A DNA stretch of 8,297 bases from DATESN01 sp035270785 (GCA_035270785.1 DATESN010000048.1:1-8297), one strand, 5' to 3'; shown: positions 1-7,383, numbered from the stretch's first letter. Made by a program: numbers and translations. The notes: generated by a model from the sequence alone, not told the origin.

Positions 1-59
1 GTAGTCTATATCAAATGGCACAAGCAACCCAAGCTTATGAAATGAGTATGAATATGTAG
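1..59 (+). CDS. C-terminal end of an unidentified protein (partial, 5' end outside window)
   Basis: Only the last 18 complete codons are in the window, reading SLYQMAQATQAYEMSMNM and ending in TAG at 57-59. This frame is preferred because it runs furthest before a stop; the other two forward frames stop at 38-45. A hairpin terminator follows 10 bases after the stop, as expected at a gene end. The tail is rich in Met, Gln and Ala and looks like an amphipathic helix. I do not recognise the protein; the fragment is too short to assign. The frame is inferred from the stop and terminator positions alone. Confidence 0.5.
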   Translation, partial: SLYQMAQATQAYEMSMNM

Positions 60-69
60 AACCAATAAA

Positions 70-95
70 GGGAGAGCAGAGGCTCTCCCTATTTT
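70..95 (+). terminator. Rho-independent terminator after the upstream partial gene
   Basis: A perfect 8-bp GC-rich stem, GGGAGAGC (70-77) and GCTCTCCC (82-89), encloses the 4-base loop AGAG and is followed by TATTTT. It lies 10 bases after the stop of the upstream gene and 41 bases before the valS start. It most likely separates the two transcription units. The T-run is short and interrupted, so some read-through into valS is possible. Confidence 0.8.
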
Positions 96-136
96 AAGAT
101 TAAGAATATTATTTAAATCAAAAAGGAGTTATAAAA

Positions 137-2779
137 ATGAGCAAGGAATTAGAAAAAACTTATAATCCTCATGGACTTGAGGATAGAATCTATGAAAAAT
201 GGTTGGCAAAGAAATATTTTCATGCTGAAGTAGATAGAAGTAAAAAGCCTTTTACAATCGTTATTCCGCCGCCAAATATAACAGGTCAACTTCATATGGG
301 ACATGCCCTTGATAATACCATGCAAGATATTATTATTCGATTTAAGAGAATGCAAGGCTACAATGCACTTTGGCAACCAGGAACGGATCACGCAAGTATT
401 GCCACAGAAGTTAAGATTATTGAAAAGTTAAAATCAGAAGGTATCGCGAAACAGGATATAGGAAGAGAAGGATTTTTAGAACGAGCTTGGGAGTGGAAAG
501 AAGAATATGGCGGAAGAATCATTGAACAACTTAAAAAGTTAGGTTCTTCTTGTGATTGGGATAGGGAACGTTTTACCATGGATGAAGGTTGTTCCAAGGC
601 GGTTACGGAAGTATTTATAAAGATGCATGAAAAAGGATGGATCTATAAAGGTTCTAGAATTATAAACTGGTGTCCTGTTTGTAACACTTCCATTTCCGAT
701 GCAGAAGTGGAATACCAAGAACAAGACGGGCATTTTTGGCATATTAAATACCCCATTGTTGGAACGGATGAGTTTTTAGAATTTGCTACCACAAGACCAG
801 AAACCATGCTTGGGGATACAGCAGTTGCAGTAAATCCAGAGGATGATAGATATAAACACTTAATTGGTAAAACAGTCATGTTACCAATTATAAATCGCGA
901 AATACCAATTATAGCAGATACTTATGTAGATATGGAATTTGGAACTGGTGTTGTAAAGATTACACCGGCCCATGATCCAAACGATTTTGAAGTGGGAAAA
1001 AGGCATAACCTTCCCGAAATAAATATTATGAATGATGATGCTACCATAAATGAATTTGGTGGTAAATTTAAAGGAATGGATCGATATGATGCTAGAAAAG
1101 CCATCGTGGAAGAACTAGATCAAATGGGTTTACTAGGTATTGTTGAGGATTATAGTCATAACGTAGGGACTCATGATAGATGTAAAACAACGGTAGAACC
1201 ATTAAATAAGCAACAATGGTTTGTGAAAATGGATGAAATTATTAAGCCAGCTATCCATGCTGTGAAAACGGGGGAAATTAAGTTAATACCAGAACGATTA
1301 GAGAAAACGTATTTTAACTGGACAGATAATATTCGGGATTGGTGTATCTCTCGCCAATTATGGTGGGGACACAGAATTCCAGCTTATTATTGTGATAAAT
1401 GTGGAGAAATAGTAGTATCAAAGGAAATGCCAACGACGTGTCCTAAATGTGGACATGATCATTTGTCTCAAGATCCAGACACACTTGATACTTGGTTTTC
1501 ATCTGCACTGTGGCCATTTTCAACCCTGGGATGGCCTGATAAAACAGAAGAATTAGATTATTTTTATCCAACAGATGTACTTGTAACAGGATATGATATT
1601 ATATTTTTTTGGGTAATTCGTATGATCTTTTCAGGATATGAACAAATGGAAGAAAAACCATTTAAAACGGTTTTATTTCATGGACTAATAAGAGATGATC
1701 AAGGGCGAAAGATGTCAAAATCATTAGGAAATGGAATTGATCCCCTTGAAATTATAAGCATTTATGGTGCTGACGCTTTAAGACTTACGTTGGTTACTGG
1801 TAATGCACCTGGTAATGATATGCGTTTTTATATTGAAAGGGTGGAAGCAAATAGAAATTTTGCCAATAAGATTTGGAATGCATCTCGATTTATCATGATG
1901 AATATGGATGATAAGAAAATAGAATCTGTGAAAGAGGAACAACTACAACCCGTTGATCGTTGGATTATTTCAAAGTTAAATAGCCTTATTAAAGAAATTA
2001 CAGAAAACATGGAGAACTATGAACTGGGTATTGCCGTTCAAAAAGTGTATGAATTTATCTGGGATGAATTCTGTGATTGGTACATTGAAATGGTAAAACC
2101 AAGATTATATAATTCAGATGATAAAGTATCACAAAATGCTGCGTTATATACCTTAAAAACGGTACTTATAGATGCTTTAAAACTGCTACATCCATATATG
2201 CCATTTATTACGGAAGAAATCTTTTGTACTCTTCAAACAGAAGAGGAATCAATTATGATTTCTAATTGGCCAATTTATAAAGAAGAATGGAACTTTAGCA
2301 AAGAAGAAAGAGAAATTGAAATTATAAAAGAAGCGGTTCGTGGAATTCGAAATGCTAGAACAGAAATGAATGTACCACCAAGTAAAAAGGCACAAGTTTA
2401 CGTAGTCTCAGAAAAGCAAGATGTGTTAGATGTATTTACAGAAGGAACGTTGTTTTTTGCTAGTTTAGCATATGCGTCCAATGTAACCATGCAAAAGGAT
2501 AAAAGTGGTATCATTGATGACGTGGTTTCCGTTGTAATTTCAAATTGCACATTGTATATTCCATTTGCAGACTTAGTTGACATAAGTCAAGAGATTGAAC
2601 GTCTGGAAAAAGAGGAAAAACGTCTTCAAGGGGAGCTTATTCGAGTGACAGGTATGCTTAGTAACGAAAAGTTTGTTTCGAAAGCACCTGAGGCTAAAAT
2701 AACAGAAGAAAAGGTTAAATTAGAAAAGTATACCCAAATGTTAGAGCAAGTAAAGGAACGTTTAAATCAACTAAGATAA
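137..2779 (+). CDS. valS: Valyl-tRNA synthetase (class I aminoacyl-tRNA synthetase)
   Basis: This cytoplasmic enzyme charges tRNA-Val with valine using ATP and hydrolyses mischarged Thr-tRNA-Val. At 880 residues it has the usual length of bacterial ValS. The HIGH signature is present as HMGH at residues 53-56, in a PPPNITGQLHMGH context. The CP1 editing domain shows TTRPE (218-222) and the HDPNDF segment (279-284). A four-cysteine zinc knuckle (C419, C422, C435, C438) lies after the ISRQLWWGHRIPAYYC stretch. The KMSKS loop is exact (525-529). The anticodon-binding domain follows, and the last ~70 residues are a charged coiled coil, the tRNA-binding arm typical of ValS. The start is set by an AGGAG at 124-128, eight bases before the ATG, and the N-terminus matches family starts. 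Unlike many Firmicute valS genes it has no room for a T-box leader. The downstream gap to the FapA-like gene is 74 bases without a terminator. Confidence 0.98.
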   Translation: MSKELEKTYNPHGLEDRIYEKWLAKKYFHAEVDRSKKPFTIVIPPPNITGQLHMGHALDNTMQDIIIRFKRMQGYNALWQPGTDHASIATEVKIIEKLKSEGIAKQDIGREGFLERAWEWKEEYGGRIIEQLKKLGSSCDWDRERFTMDEGCSKAVTEVFIKMHEKGWIYKGSRIINWCPVCNTSISDAEVEYQEQDGHFWHIKYPIVGTDEFLEFATTRPETMLGDTAVAVNPEDDRYKHLIGKTVMLPIINREIPIIADTYVDMEFGTGVVKITPAHDPNDFEVGKRHNLPEINIMNDDATINEFGGKFKGMDRYDARKAIVEELDQMGLLGIVEDYSHNVGTHDRCKTTVEPLNKQQWFVKMDEIIKPAIHAVKTGEIKLIPERLEKTYFNWTDNIRDWCISRQLWWGHRIPAYYCDKCGEIVVSKEMPTTCPKCGHDHLSQDPDTLDTWFSSALWPFSTLGWPDKTEELDYFYPTDVLVTGYDIIFFWVIRMIFSGYEQMEEKPFKTVLFHGLIRDDQGRKMSKSLGNGIDPLEIISIYGADALRLTLVTGNAPGNDMRFYIERVEANRNFANKIWNASRFIMMNMDDKKIESVKEEQLQPVDRWIISKLNSLIKEITENMENYELGIAVQKVYEFIWDEFCDWYIEMVKPRLYNSDDKVSQNAALYTLKTVLIDALKLLHPYMPFITEEIFCTLQTEEESIMISNWPIYKEEWNFSKEEREIEIIKEAVRGIRNARTEMNVPPSKKAQVYVVSEKQDVLDVFTEGTLFFASLAYASNVTMQKDKSGIIDDVVSVVISNCTLYIPFADLVDISQEIERLEKEEKRLQGELIRVTGMLSNEKFVSKAPEAKITEEKVKLEKYTQMLEQVKERLNQLR

Positions 2780-2793
2780 TGGAATGTTATGGT

Positions 2794-2820
2794 TTGATAT
2801 TCTATTAAATGAAGTATTAT
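2794..2820 (+). promoter_or_regulatory. Possible weak sigma-A promoter in the valS-fapA gap
   Basis: The 74-base gap contains TTGATA (2794-2799) and TATTAT (2815-2820), close to -35 and -10 consensus. The 15-base spacer is shorter than the usual 17. No terminator hairpin is visible in the gap, so this would be a secondary start site inside a longer transcript. It rests on sequence resemblance alone. Confidence 0.3.
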
Positions 2821-2853
2821 GGAAGAAACTAGCTAAGGGAGAGGAGATTATAA

Positions 2854-4305
2854 ATGCAAGAACGCAAAAAAGATCAATCACCTATTGATGAAACAAATAA
2901 AGATACCACATCACAAGGGATGGAACAGGAAAAGAATTATGTTCGTATCACAAAAGATAAGATGGAAGCGTGGCTTTATCTTACTCCTCCAAAAGACGCT
3001 AGTGACTATACAAAAGCAGATCTTATTTCTATTATAGAAGCGAATAATGTAAAAGTTGGTTTGATTTCTTCCAACATTGCAGCAATGGCTAAGAAAAGAA
3101 TCTATCATAGAGAAGTGAAAGTTGCCGATGGGATTCCTTGTAGGGAGGGATCTGATGGAACTTATGAGTACTTTCTTGATACGAGGGATTATAGTAAAAG
3201 TCCAAAAATTAATGAAAATGGAACAGTTGATTATCAAAGTATGAGCCTTCTCCAAAATGTAAAAAAAGATGATGTACTTGCAATATATCATAACTTAGAT
3301 AAAGGCGAACCAGGATTTGATGTATGTGGAAATAAGATTATGCCAATGCCAGTAAAAGAATTAAAGCCATTAGTAGGAAAAGGCATTTCTAATAAGAAAG
3401 AGGCTAATAAATATATTGCCGAAATGGATGGAAAAGTCTCCTTAAAGAATGGAAGAATGGAAATTCAAAGTGTTCATGAAATATCAGGGGATGTGGATTC
3501 TATCATGGGTCGCGTAGAATTTAATGGAGATATCGTAATTAATGGAAATGTAGGTCCAGGAATTGTAATAAAAGCGGGCAGGACACTAACTATTACAGGA
3601 ACGGTTGAAGCGGTTAATATTGAAGCGGGTGGAGATGTTATTTTAAAGCGTGGCATCCAAGGGAATGAGAAAGCAATCATTGTATCCAAAGGTAATGTTT
3701 TTGCTGATTTTATTGAGCATAGTGAAGTAAGGGCAGAGGGTAATGTTTGTTCTAATATTATCTTGAATTCTCGGATTGTAGCAGATGGAAAAGTGATTCT
3801 CACTGGAAAGAAAGGGACTGTTCTAGGAGGTGATGTTCATGGACTACTTGGTATTGAGGCATCCTGTATTGGAAATGATGTGGAAATAAAAACATTATTA
3901 CATGCAGGCTGTGAGCCTGAGGTTTTCAATCAAAAGCTTATCATTCAAAAAAAAGAAGCTGATTTCAATGAAAGATTTGAAGTATTTAGTGAAGATTTCA
4001 AGGTAATCTTAAAGCAACGAAAAATATCAGGAGCATCACCGATGCAAGAATTGAAGATCAAACAGTTTTTAGAAAAAAAAGAAGCTTTAGAAATTGAAAA
4101 AGAAGAATTAGACAATCAACAAAAAGCGAATTCCGAAATGATTGAAAAAGGAAAGGATTCTACTATACGAGCAGATGGTAATATCTTTAGGGGAAGTATC
4201 ATCTGTATAAATAATAGTCAGATGATGATTGAACGTTCTACCTGTTACATGGAATATAGAAGCGTGGCAGGGGCAATAGTAGGAACGGTAATTGTAAAAA
4301 ACTAA
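2854..4305 (+). CDS. FapA family protein (DUF342, flagellar assembly protein A-like)
   Basis: This 483-residue protein has the FapA/DUF342 architecture. A short, polar, probably disordered N-terminus (1-28) precedes the FapA N-terminal region (about 30-200). Next comes a Gly- and Val-rich right-handed beta-helix (about 210-350) with repeated turns of the GDIVINGNV, AGGDVILKRGI and ADGKVILTG kind. A Lys/Glu-rich coiled coil follows (about 365-435), and a final strand segment with ADGNIFRGSI and AGAIVGTV is likely to pack back on the helix. There is no signal peptide or membrane span, so it should be cytoplasmic. FapA of Vibrio is linked to polar flagellation, but DUF342 proteins are widespread and their role in Firmicutes is not settled, so I give no gene symbol. 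The start is supported by AGGAG at 2842-2846, seven bases upstream. It lies 13 bases before folC, which suggests cotranscription. No flagellar gene is visible nearby. Confidence 0.9.
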   Translation: MQERKKDQSPIDETNKDTTSQGMEQEKNYVRITKDKMEAWLYLTPPKDASDYTKADLISIIEANNVKVGLISSNIAAMAKKRIYHREVKVADGIPCREGSDGTYEYFLDTRDYSKSPKINENGTVDYQSMSLLQNVKKDDVLAIYHNLDKGEPGFDVCGNKIMPMPVKELKPLVGKGISNKKEANKYIAEMDGKVSLKNGRMEIQSVHEISGDVDSIMGRVEFNGDIVINGNVGPGIVIKAGRTLTITGTVEAVNIEAGGDVILKRGIQGNEKAIIVSKGNVFADFIEHSEVRAEGNVCSNIILNSRIVADGKVILTGKKGTVLGGDVHGLLGIEASCIGNDVEIKTLLHAGCEPEVFNQKLIIQKKEADFNERFEVFSEDFKVILKQRKISGASPMQELKIKQFLEKKEALEIEKEELDNQQKANSEMIEKGKDSTIRADGNIFRGSIICINNSQMMIERSTCYMEYRSVAGAIVGTVIVKN

Positions 4306-4311
4306 TGAAAT

Positions 4312-4318
4312 GGTGTGA
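4312..4318 (+). promoter_or_regulatory. Weak folC ribosome binding site with tandem ATG starts
   Basis: The only Shine-Dalgarno-like sequence before folC is GGTGTGA, well below the AGGAG sites of the neighbouring genes. It ends directly against the ATG at 4319 and gives better spacing for the second ATG at 4322. Translation may depend on coupling to fapA, whose stop is at 4303-4305. The true protein could therefore be one residue shorter. Confidence 0.5.
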
Positions 4319-5629
4319 ATGATGCTGGATACATTAATTAATACATTTGAGGATGCTAGGGATTACATTCTTAGCATCCCTAAGTTTACAAGTAAAAATT
4401 CTATAACAGATACAAAGATTTTTTATGATATACTAGGAAAACCAGGAGAAAAAAGCAAGATTATTCATGTGGCAGGAACCAATGGAAAAGGTTCCGTATG
4501 CTCGTATTTGAATGGGGTTTTATTAGAAAGTGGGAATACAACAGGGATTTTCACATCACCACATTTACAATCCATTTGCGAAAGGATTCGCTTTGGAAAT
4601 TGTATCATTTCGAAAGAAGAGTTTTTAGAAGCATTTTTTATCATCAAAGATGCATTAAAATTATTGAAAGAAAACTATCATCCCACTTTTTTTGAATGGT
4701 TATTTTTTATGGCAATGGTTCTATTTGAAAAAAATCCAGTGGATTATATCATACTTGAAACCGGATTAGGTGGTAGATTAGATGCCACAAATGTAATAGA
4801 AAAATGTGAAATAAATATTATTACAAAAATAAGCTTTGACCATATGGAATATTTAGGAGATACCTTAGAACAAATCGCATTAGAAAAAGCAGGAATTATA
4901 AAAAAAGACATACCCGTAGTTTATATGCAAACTGACAAAAGAATATCAAAAGTGATAGAAGATACTGCTAAAGATAATGGAGCTTCCTGTTATTCTGTCA
5001 GAAAAGAGGATATTTCTTTAACAAAGATTAATAAGAAAACCATTGATTTTTCGGTTAAATCTCGCTATTATGATTATATTAGTCTTTCTATATCTACAAT
5101 AGCACTTTATCAGATGGAAAATGCCGCATTAGCACTCCTAGCCATTACTGTTATGGATAAGAATAAAAAGATAACGCAGGAACAAAGAAAAGCTGGAATT
5201 AAAAAAGCAAAATGGGAAGGAAGAATGGAAGAAATTTCCCCCACAGTTTTTGTGGATGGAGCTCATAATGTAGACGGGATAGAGGCCTTTATTCAAACCG
5301 TTTCCAGCAAAAAAGATGGAAATAAAAATCATCTCCTTTTTTCTGTTGTAAATGACAAGCAATATGGAAAAATGATAGATTTACTTACTAAATCAAATTT
5401 GTTTATAGATATTACCATAACAACCATTAGTGGAAATCGACAGGTTCCAATAAGTTCTTTAGAAGGAATATTTTGTAAGGATAGTAGGCAGGTAGTGTAT
5501 TCGTATGAAGATACTAGAAAAGCATATGAATTTTGCCTTTCAAATAAAGGGGAAGAAGATAGACTATACATTGTAGGTTCGTTATACTTGGTAGGACTAA
5601 TCAAGTCTTTTGTGGAAGAAGAAAAATAG
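4319..5629 (+). CDS. folC: Bifunctional folylpolyglutamate synthase / dihydrofolate synthase
   Basis: FolC adds L-glutamate to dihydropteroate and to reduced folates in an ATP-dependent reaction, in the cytoplasm, making and retaining folate cofactors. The 436-residue length is normal for the family. Visible signatures are the P-loop VAGTNGKGSV (51-60), the TSPHLQ...ERIRFG segment that follows it, LETGLGGRLDATNV, SFDHMEYLGDTLEQIALEKAGIIK-type residues, and, in the Mur-ligase-like C-terminal part, KWEGRMEE followed by VDGAHN (312-317). All these family blocks are intact and in order. Either ATG at 4319 or 4322 could be the start because the upstream site is weak. The gene lies 13 bases after the FapA-like gene and 28 bases before the small acidic gene, with no terminator on either side. 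Whether the enzyme has both activities or only the polyglutamylating one cannot be read from sequence. Confidence 0.96.
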   Translation: MMLDTLINTFEDARDYILSIPKFTSKNSITDTKIFYDILGKPGEKSKIIHVAGTNGKGSVCSYLNGVLLESGNTTGIFTSPHLQSICERIRFGNCIISKEEFLEAFFIIKDALKLLKENYHPTFFEWLFFMAMVLFEKNPVDYIILETGLGGRLDATNVIEKCEINIITKISFDHMEYLGDTLEQIALEKAGIIKKDIPVVYMQTDKRISKVIEDTAKDNGASCYSVRKEDISLTKINKKTIDFSVKSRYYDYISLSISTIALYQMENAALALLAITVMDKNKKITQEQRKAGIKKAKWEGRMEEISPTVFVDGAHNVDGIEAFIQTVSSKKDGNKNHLLFSVVNDKQYGKMIDLLTKSNLFIDITITTISGNRQVPISSLEGIFCKDSRQVVYSYEDTRKAYEFCLSNKGEEDRLYIVGSLYLVGLIKSFVEEEK

Positions 5630-5644
5630 AATTCCATTGTGTGC

Positions 5645-5652
5645 AGAGGGAG
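5645..5652 (+). promoter_or_regulatory. Ribosome binding site fixing the start of the small acidic gene
   Basis: AGAGGGAG lies five bases before the ATG at 5658. An in-frame ATG at 5610 inside folC has no comparable site, and its extra 16 residues overlap the folC 3' end. The 5658 start is therefore preferred. Confidence 0.75.
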
Positions 5653-5657
5653 AAAAT

Positions 5658-5801
5658 ATGATTAACTTTGAAGAAGAATTAAAGAAATTTCATCCAAGCC
5701 TTGAGGTGGAAGATGCAGAAGAATCCATATACAATCAGGATCTCACAGATATGGCAGATGTTTTGGTGGGTCTGATGAAGGAAGTCAAAGAGGAAGAATA
5801 G
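5658..5801 (+). CDS. Small acidic protein of unknown function (47 residues)
   Basis: I do not recognise this protein as a named family. It has 47 residues, with 15 Asp/Glu against 4 Lys and no Arg or Cys, so it is strongly acidic. It starts MINFEEELKKFHPSLEVEDA, continues with an ESIYNQDLTDMADVL segment that looks helical, and ends in an acidic tail. There is no signal peptide, membrane span or zinc motif, so it is probably cytoplasmic. It is likely a real gene: it has a good ribosome binding site, sits in the 185-base gap between folC and the TPR gene on the same strand, and its stop codon overlaps the next gene's Shine-Dalgarno sequence. That tight link suggests translational coupling and perhaps joint function with the downstream zinc-ribbon/TPR protein. 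A role as a partner or regulator of that protein is a guess. Confidence 0.78.
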   Translation: MINFEEELKKFHPSLEVEDAEESIYNQDLTDMADVLVGLMKEVKEEE

Positions 5802-5814
5802 GGGTCCAGATATT

Positions 5815-7224
5815 ATGAATTGTTATCAATGTGGATGTCGTTTATCTCCCAATGACTTTTGTACTAATTGTGGAACTGATGTATCTCGCTATAAAAAGAT
5901 ATTAAGTGTTTCTAATCATTTTTACAATATTGGATTGGAAAAAGCGAATGTAAGAGATTTATCAGGAGCCATTGGAAGTTTACGACAAAGCTTAAAATTA
6001 AATAAGAACAATATAGAAGCAAGAAATCTTTTGGGTTTGGTTTATTTTGAAATGGGTGAAACAATTTTAGCCCTTAGTGAATGGGTAATCAGCAAAAATG
6101 TTAGTCCAAAGAAAAATATAGCAGATGATTATATTAATGCAATTCAATCCAATCCCAATAAGTTAGAATCCATTAATCAAACAATTAAAAAATATAACCA
6201 AGCATTAAGTTATTGCAAACAAGATAATTTGGATTTAGCGGTTATTCAATTGAAAAAGGTTTTGTCTCTTAATCCTAACTATATACAAGCGCATCAACTG
6301 TTAGCTTTATTATATATGAATATTGAAGAGTGGGAAAGGGCGAAACTAGAGCTTGTAAAATGCTCAGCAATCGATACTAATAATACAACGACACTTCGTT
6401 ATTTAAAAGAAGTGAATGCAATGATAAATTTTGATGAAGTAAAAATTCAGAGTAAGAAAAAGAAACAAGTGGATGATGATATCTTAAAGTATCGTAGTGG
6501 TAATGATATGATTATCCAGCCAATCAATACAAAGGAACCGACTGGGTTTTCTACATTAATCAATATTGTGATAGGTGTAGTGATTGGATTAGCTATTGCA
6601 TTATTTTTGATTTTACCGGCTAGAATTCAAGCTGCAAAAGCTAATATTAATAAGGAAGTAACAGAATATGGCAATTTGCTAGATGCTAAAACTTCAAAAA
6701 TTGAAGAATTAGAAAGTAACGAGAAAGATTTATTAGGTAAGATAGCTACTGTTCAACAGTCATTAGATGAATATACTGGTACAGATGGAGCGATGGCAGC
6801 CTATGAGCAACTAATTAAAGCCTCAAGCATCTACTTTAATGATACTACTGCAGCAATGGATGTAGCAGAGTGTTTAGGTGAAATCGATAATGAGTACTTA
6901 GCAATCAGTTCTTCGGAGACATTTCAGAGCCTTTATGATGCACTTTTACTAGAAATAGGCGTTAATGCATCCAAACAATATTATACTAGCGGAATGGCTG
7001 AATATAATTCGGAAAATTATTTAGAGGCCATTAAATATCTTTTACTATCTGTAAAGTTTAATGGGGCAGATGGAGAAGCACTCTTAAGTCTTGGTAATTC
7101 CTACCGACTAAATGGAGACAAAGAGGAAGCAATTCAAATTTATACAAAGGTAATTGAACTATTCCCAGGTACATACAGAGCAAATAAATCTCAAAGATAC
7201 TTGGATGAATATAAAGCACAATAA
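5815..7224 (+). CDS. Zinc-ribbon, TPR-repeat, single-pass membrane protein of unknown function
   Basis: The 469-residue protein has a clear modular layout. A four-cysteine zinc ribbon is at C3, C6, C16 and C19. TPR-like helical repeats occur at about 34-100 (with GAIGSLRQSLKLNKNN) and 126-190 (with LAVIQLKKVLSLNPNY). A basic patch KKKK (214-217) precedes one hydrophobic span at about 247-267. A coiled coil (about 270-320) and a second TPR block (about 386-453, including GDKEEAIQIYTKVIELFPGTY) follow. The basic patch and zinc ribbon suggest a cytoplasmic N-terminus, with the coiled coil and C-terminal TPRs outside the membrane. TPR domains usually bind proteins, so a bridge between cytoplasmic and envelope complexes is plausible, but the function is unknown. 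The ATG at 5815 is preceded by AGGGG at 5800-5804, which overlaps the upstream stop, with a long 10-base spacing. A strong terminator follows 38 bases after the stop, so this is probably the last gene of the valS-to-TPR unit. Confidence 0.88.
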   Translation: MNCYQCGCRLSPNDFCTNCGTDVSRYKKILSVSNHFYNIGLEKANVRDLSGAIGSLRQSLKLNKNNIEARNLLGLVYFEMGETILALSEWVISKNVSPKKNIADDYINAIQSNPNKLESINQTIKKYNQALSYCKQDNLDLAVIQLKKVLSLNPNYIQAHQLLALLYMNIEEWERAKLELVKCSAIDTNNTTTLRYLKEVNAMINFDEVKIQSKKKKQVDDDILKYRSGNDMIIQPINTKEPTGFSTLINIVIGVVIGLAIALFLILPARIQAAKANINKEVTEYGNLLDAKTSKIEELESNEKDLLGKIATVQQSLDEYTGTDGAMAAYEQLIKASSIYFNDTTAAMDVAECLGEIDNEYLAISSSETFQSLYDALLLEIGVNASKQYYTSGMAEYNSENYLEAIKYLLLSVKFNGADGEALLSLGNSYRLNGDKEEAIQIYTKVIELFPGTYRANKSQRYLDEYKAQ

Positions 7225-7262
7225 CTATATAAGAAAAATACAAAATACAAAAGTCAACTTAC

Positions 7263-7294
7263 AAAAGAGAACATGTTAAAGTGTTCTCTTTTTT
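7263..7294 (+). terminator. Strong Rho-independent terminator ending the folC-TPR unit
   Basis: The arms AAAAGAGAACA (7263-7273) and TGTTCTCTTTT (7282-7292) form a perfect 11-bp stem with an 8-base loop, and the stem runs into six T residues (7289-7294). The flanking A-run means it could also work on the opposite strand, but no minus-strand gene is seen here. It separates the upstream genes from the sporulation operon. Confidence 0.9.
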
Positions 7295-7305
7295 CGTGCA
7301 AAAAA

Positions 7306-7312
7306 TGTTGAA
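7306..7312 (+). promoter_or_regulatory. Candidate Spo0A box upstream of the spoIIA operon
   Basis: TGTTGAA differs at one position from the Spo0A box TGNCGAA and is followed by more A residues, as in many such boxes. It lies 92 bases before the spoIIAA start. spoIIA operons are classically switched on by Spo0A~P with sigma-H RNA polymerase, so a site here would make sense. One mismatch in seven bases in AT-rich DNA is weak evidence alone. A sigma-H-like AGGA (7326-7329) and GAAT (7342-7345) lie downstream, but their 12-base separation is too short for a canonical promoter. Confidence 0.35.
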
Positions 7313-7334
7313 AAACAATGTAGAGAGGAGAAAG

Positions 7335-7353
7335 GTTGAAAGAATAGTTCAAC
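7335..7353. repeat. Perfect inverted repeat in the spoIIA leader
   Basis: GTTGAA (7335-7340) and TTCAAC (7348-7353) are exact reverse complements separated by AGAATAG. The arms resemble degenerate Spo0A half-sites facing each other, and the spacer contains the GAAT typical of a sigma-H -10 region. It could be an operator over the promoter or a weak RNA hairpin. The sequence does not decide between these. Confidence 0.45.
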
Positions 7354-7367
7354 TGTAGAAATGGAAG

Positions 7368-7383
7368 GCATGTAAAAACATGC
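7368..7383 (+). promoter_or_regulatory. Small hairpin next to the spoIIAA ribosome binding site
   Basis: GCATGT (7368-7373) and ACATGC (7378-7383) form a perfect 6-bp stem around an AAAA loop. The Shine-Dalgarno sequence GGGAG (7388-7392) begins four bases later and the ATG is at 7398. There is no T-run, so it is not a terminator. It may stabilise the mRNA 5' end, modulate ribosome loading, or act as a DNA operator. The function is inferred from position only. Confidence 0.5.

Noticed and set aside
2911..3291. 126-codon open frame on the minus strand inside the FapA-like gene
   Set aside because: It lies wholly antisense to a well-supported gene, its translation is a low-complexity Ile/Phe/Cys-rich sequence with no motif, and no ribosome binding site was evident.
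4498..4695. 65-codon forward open frame overlapping the folC 5' region
   Set aside because: It overlaps the conserved P-loop and SPHLQ blocks of folC in another frame and has no independent support.
5610..5657. Upstream start giving the small acidic protein 16 more residues
   Set aside because: No good ribosome binding site precedes 5610, the segment overlaps the folC end, and 5658 has a strong site at ideal spacing.
7326..7347. Canonical sigma-H promoter from AGGA and GAAT
   Set aside because: The elements are 12 bases apart rather than about 17, and each has a mismatch in the flanking positions, so it is not annotated as a promoter.
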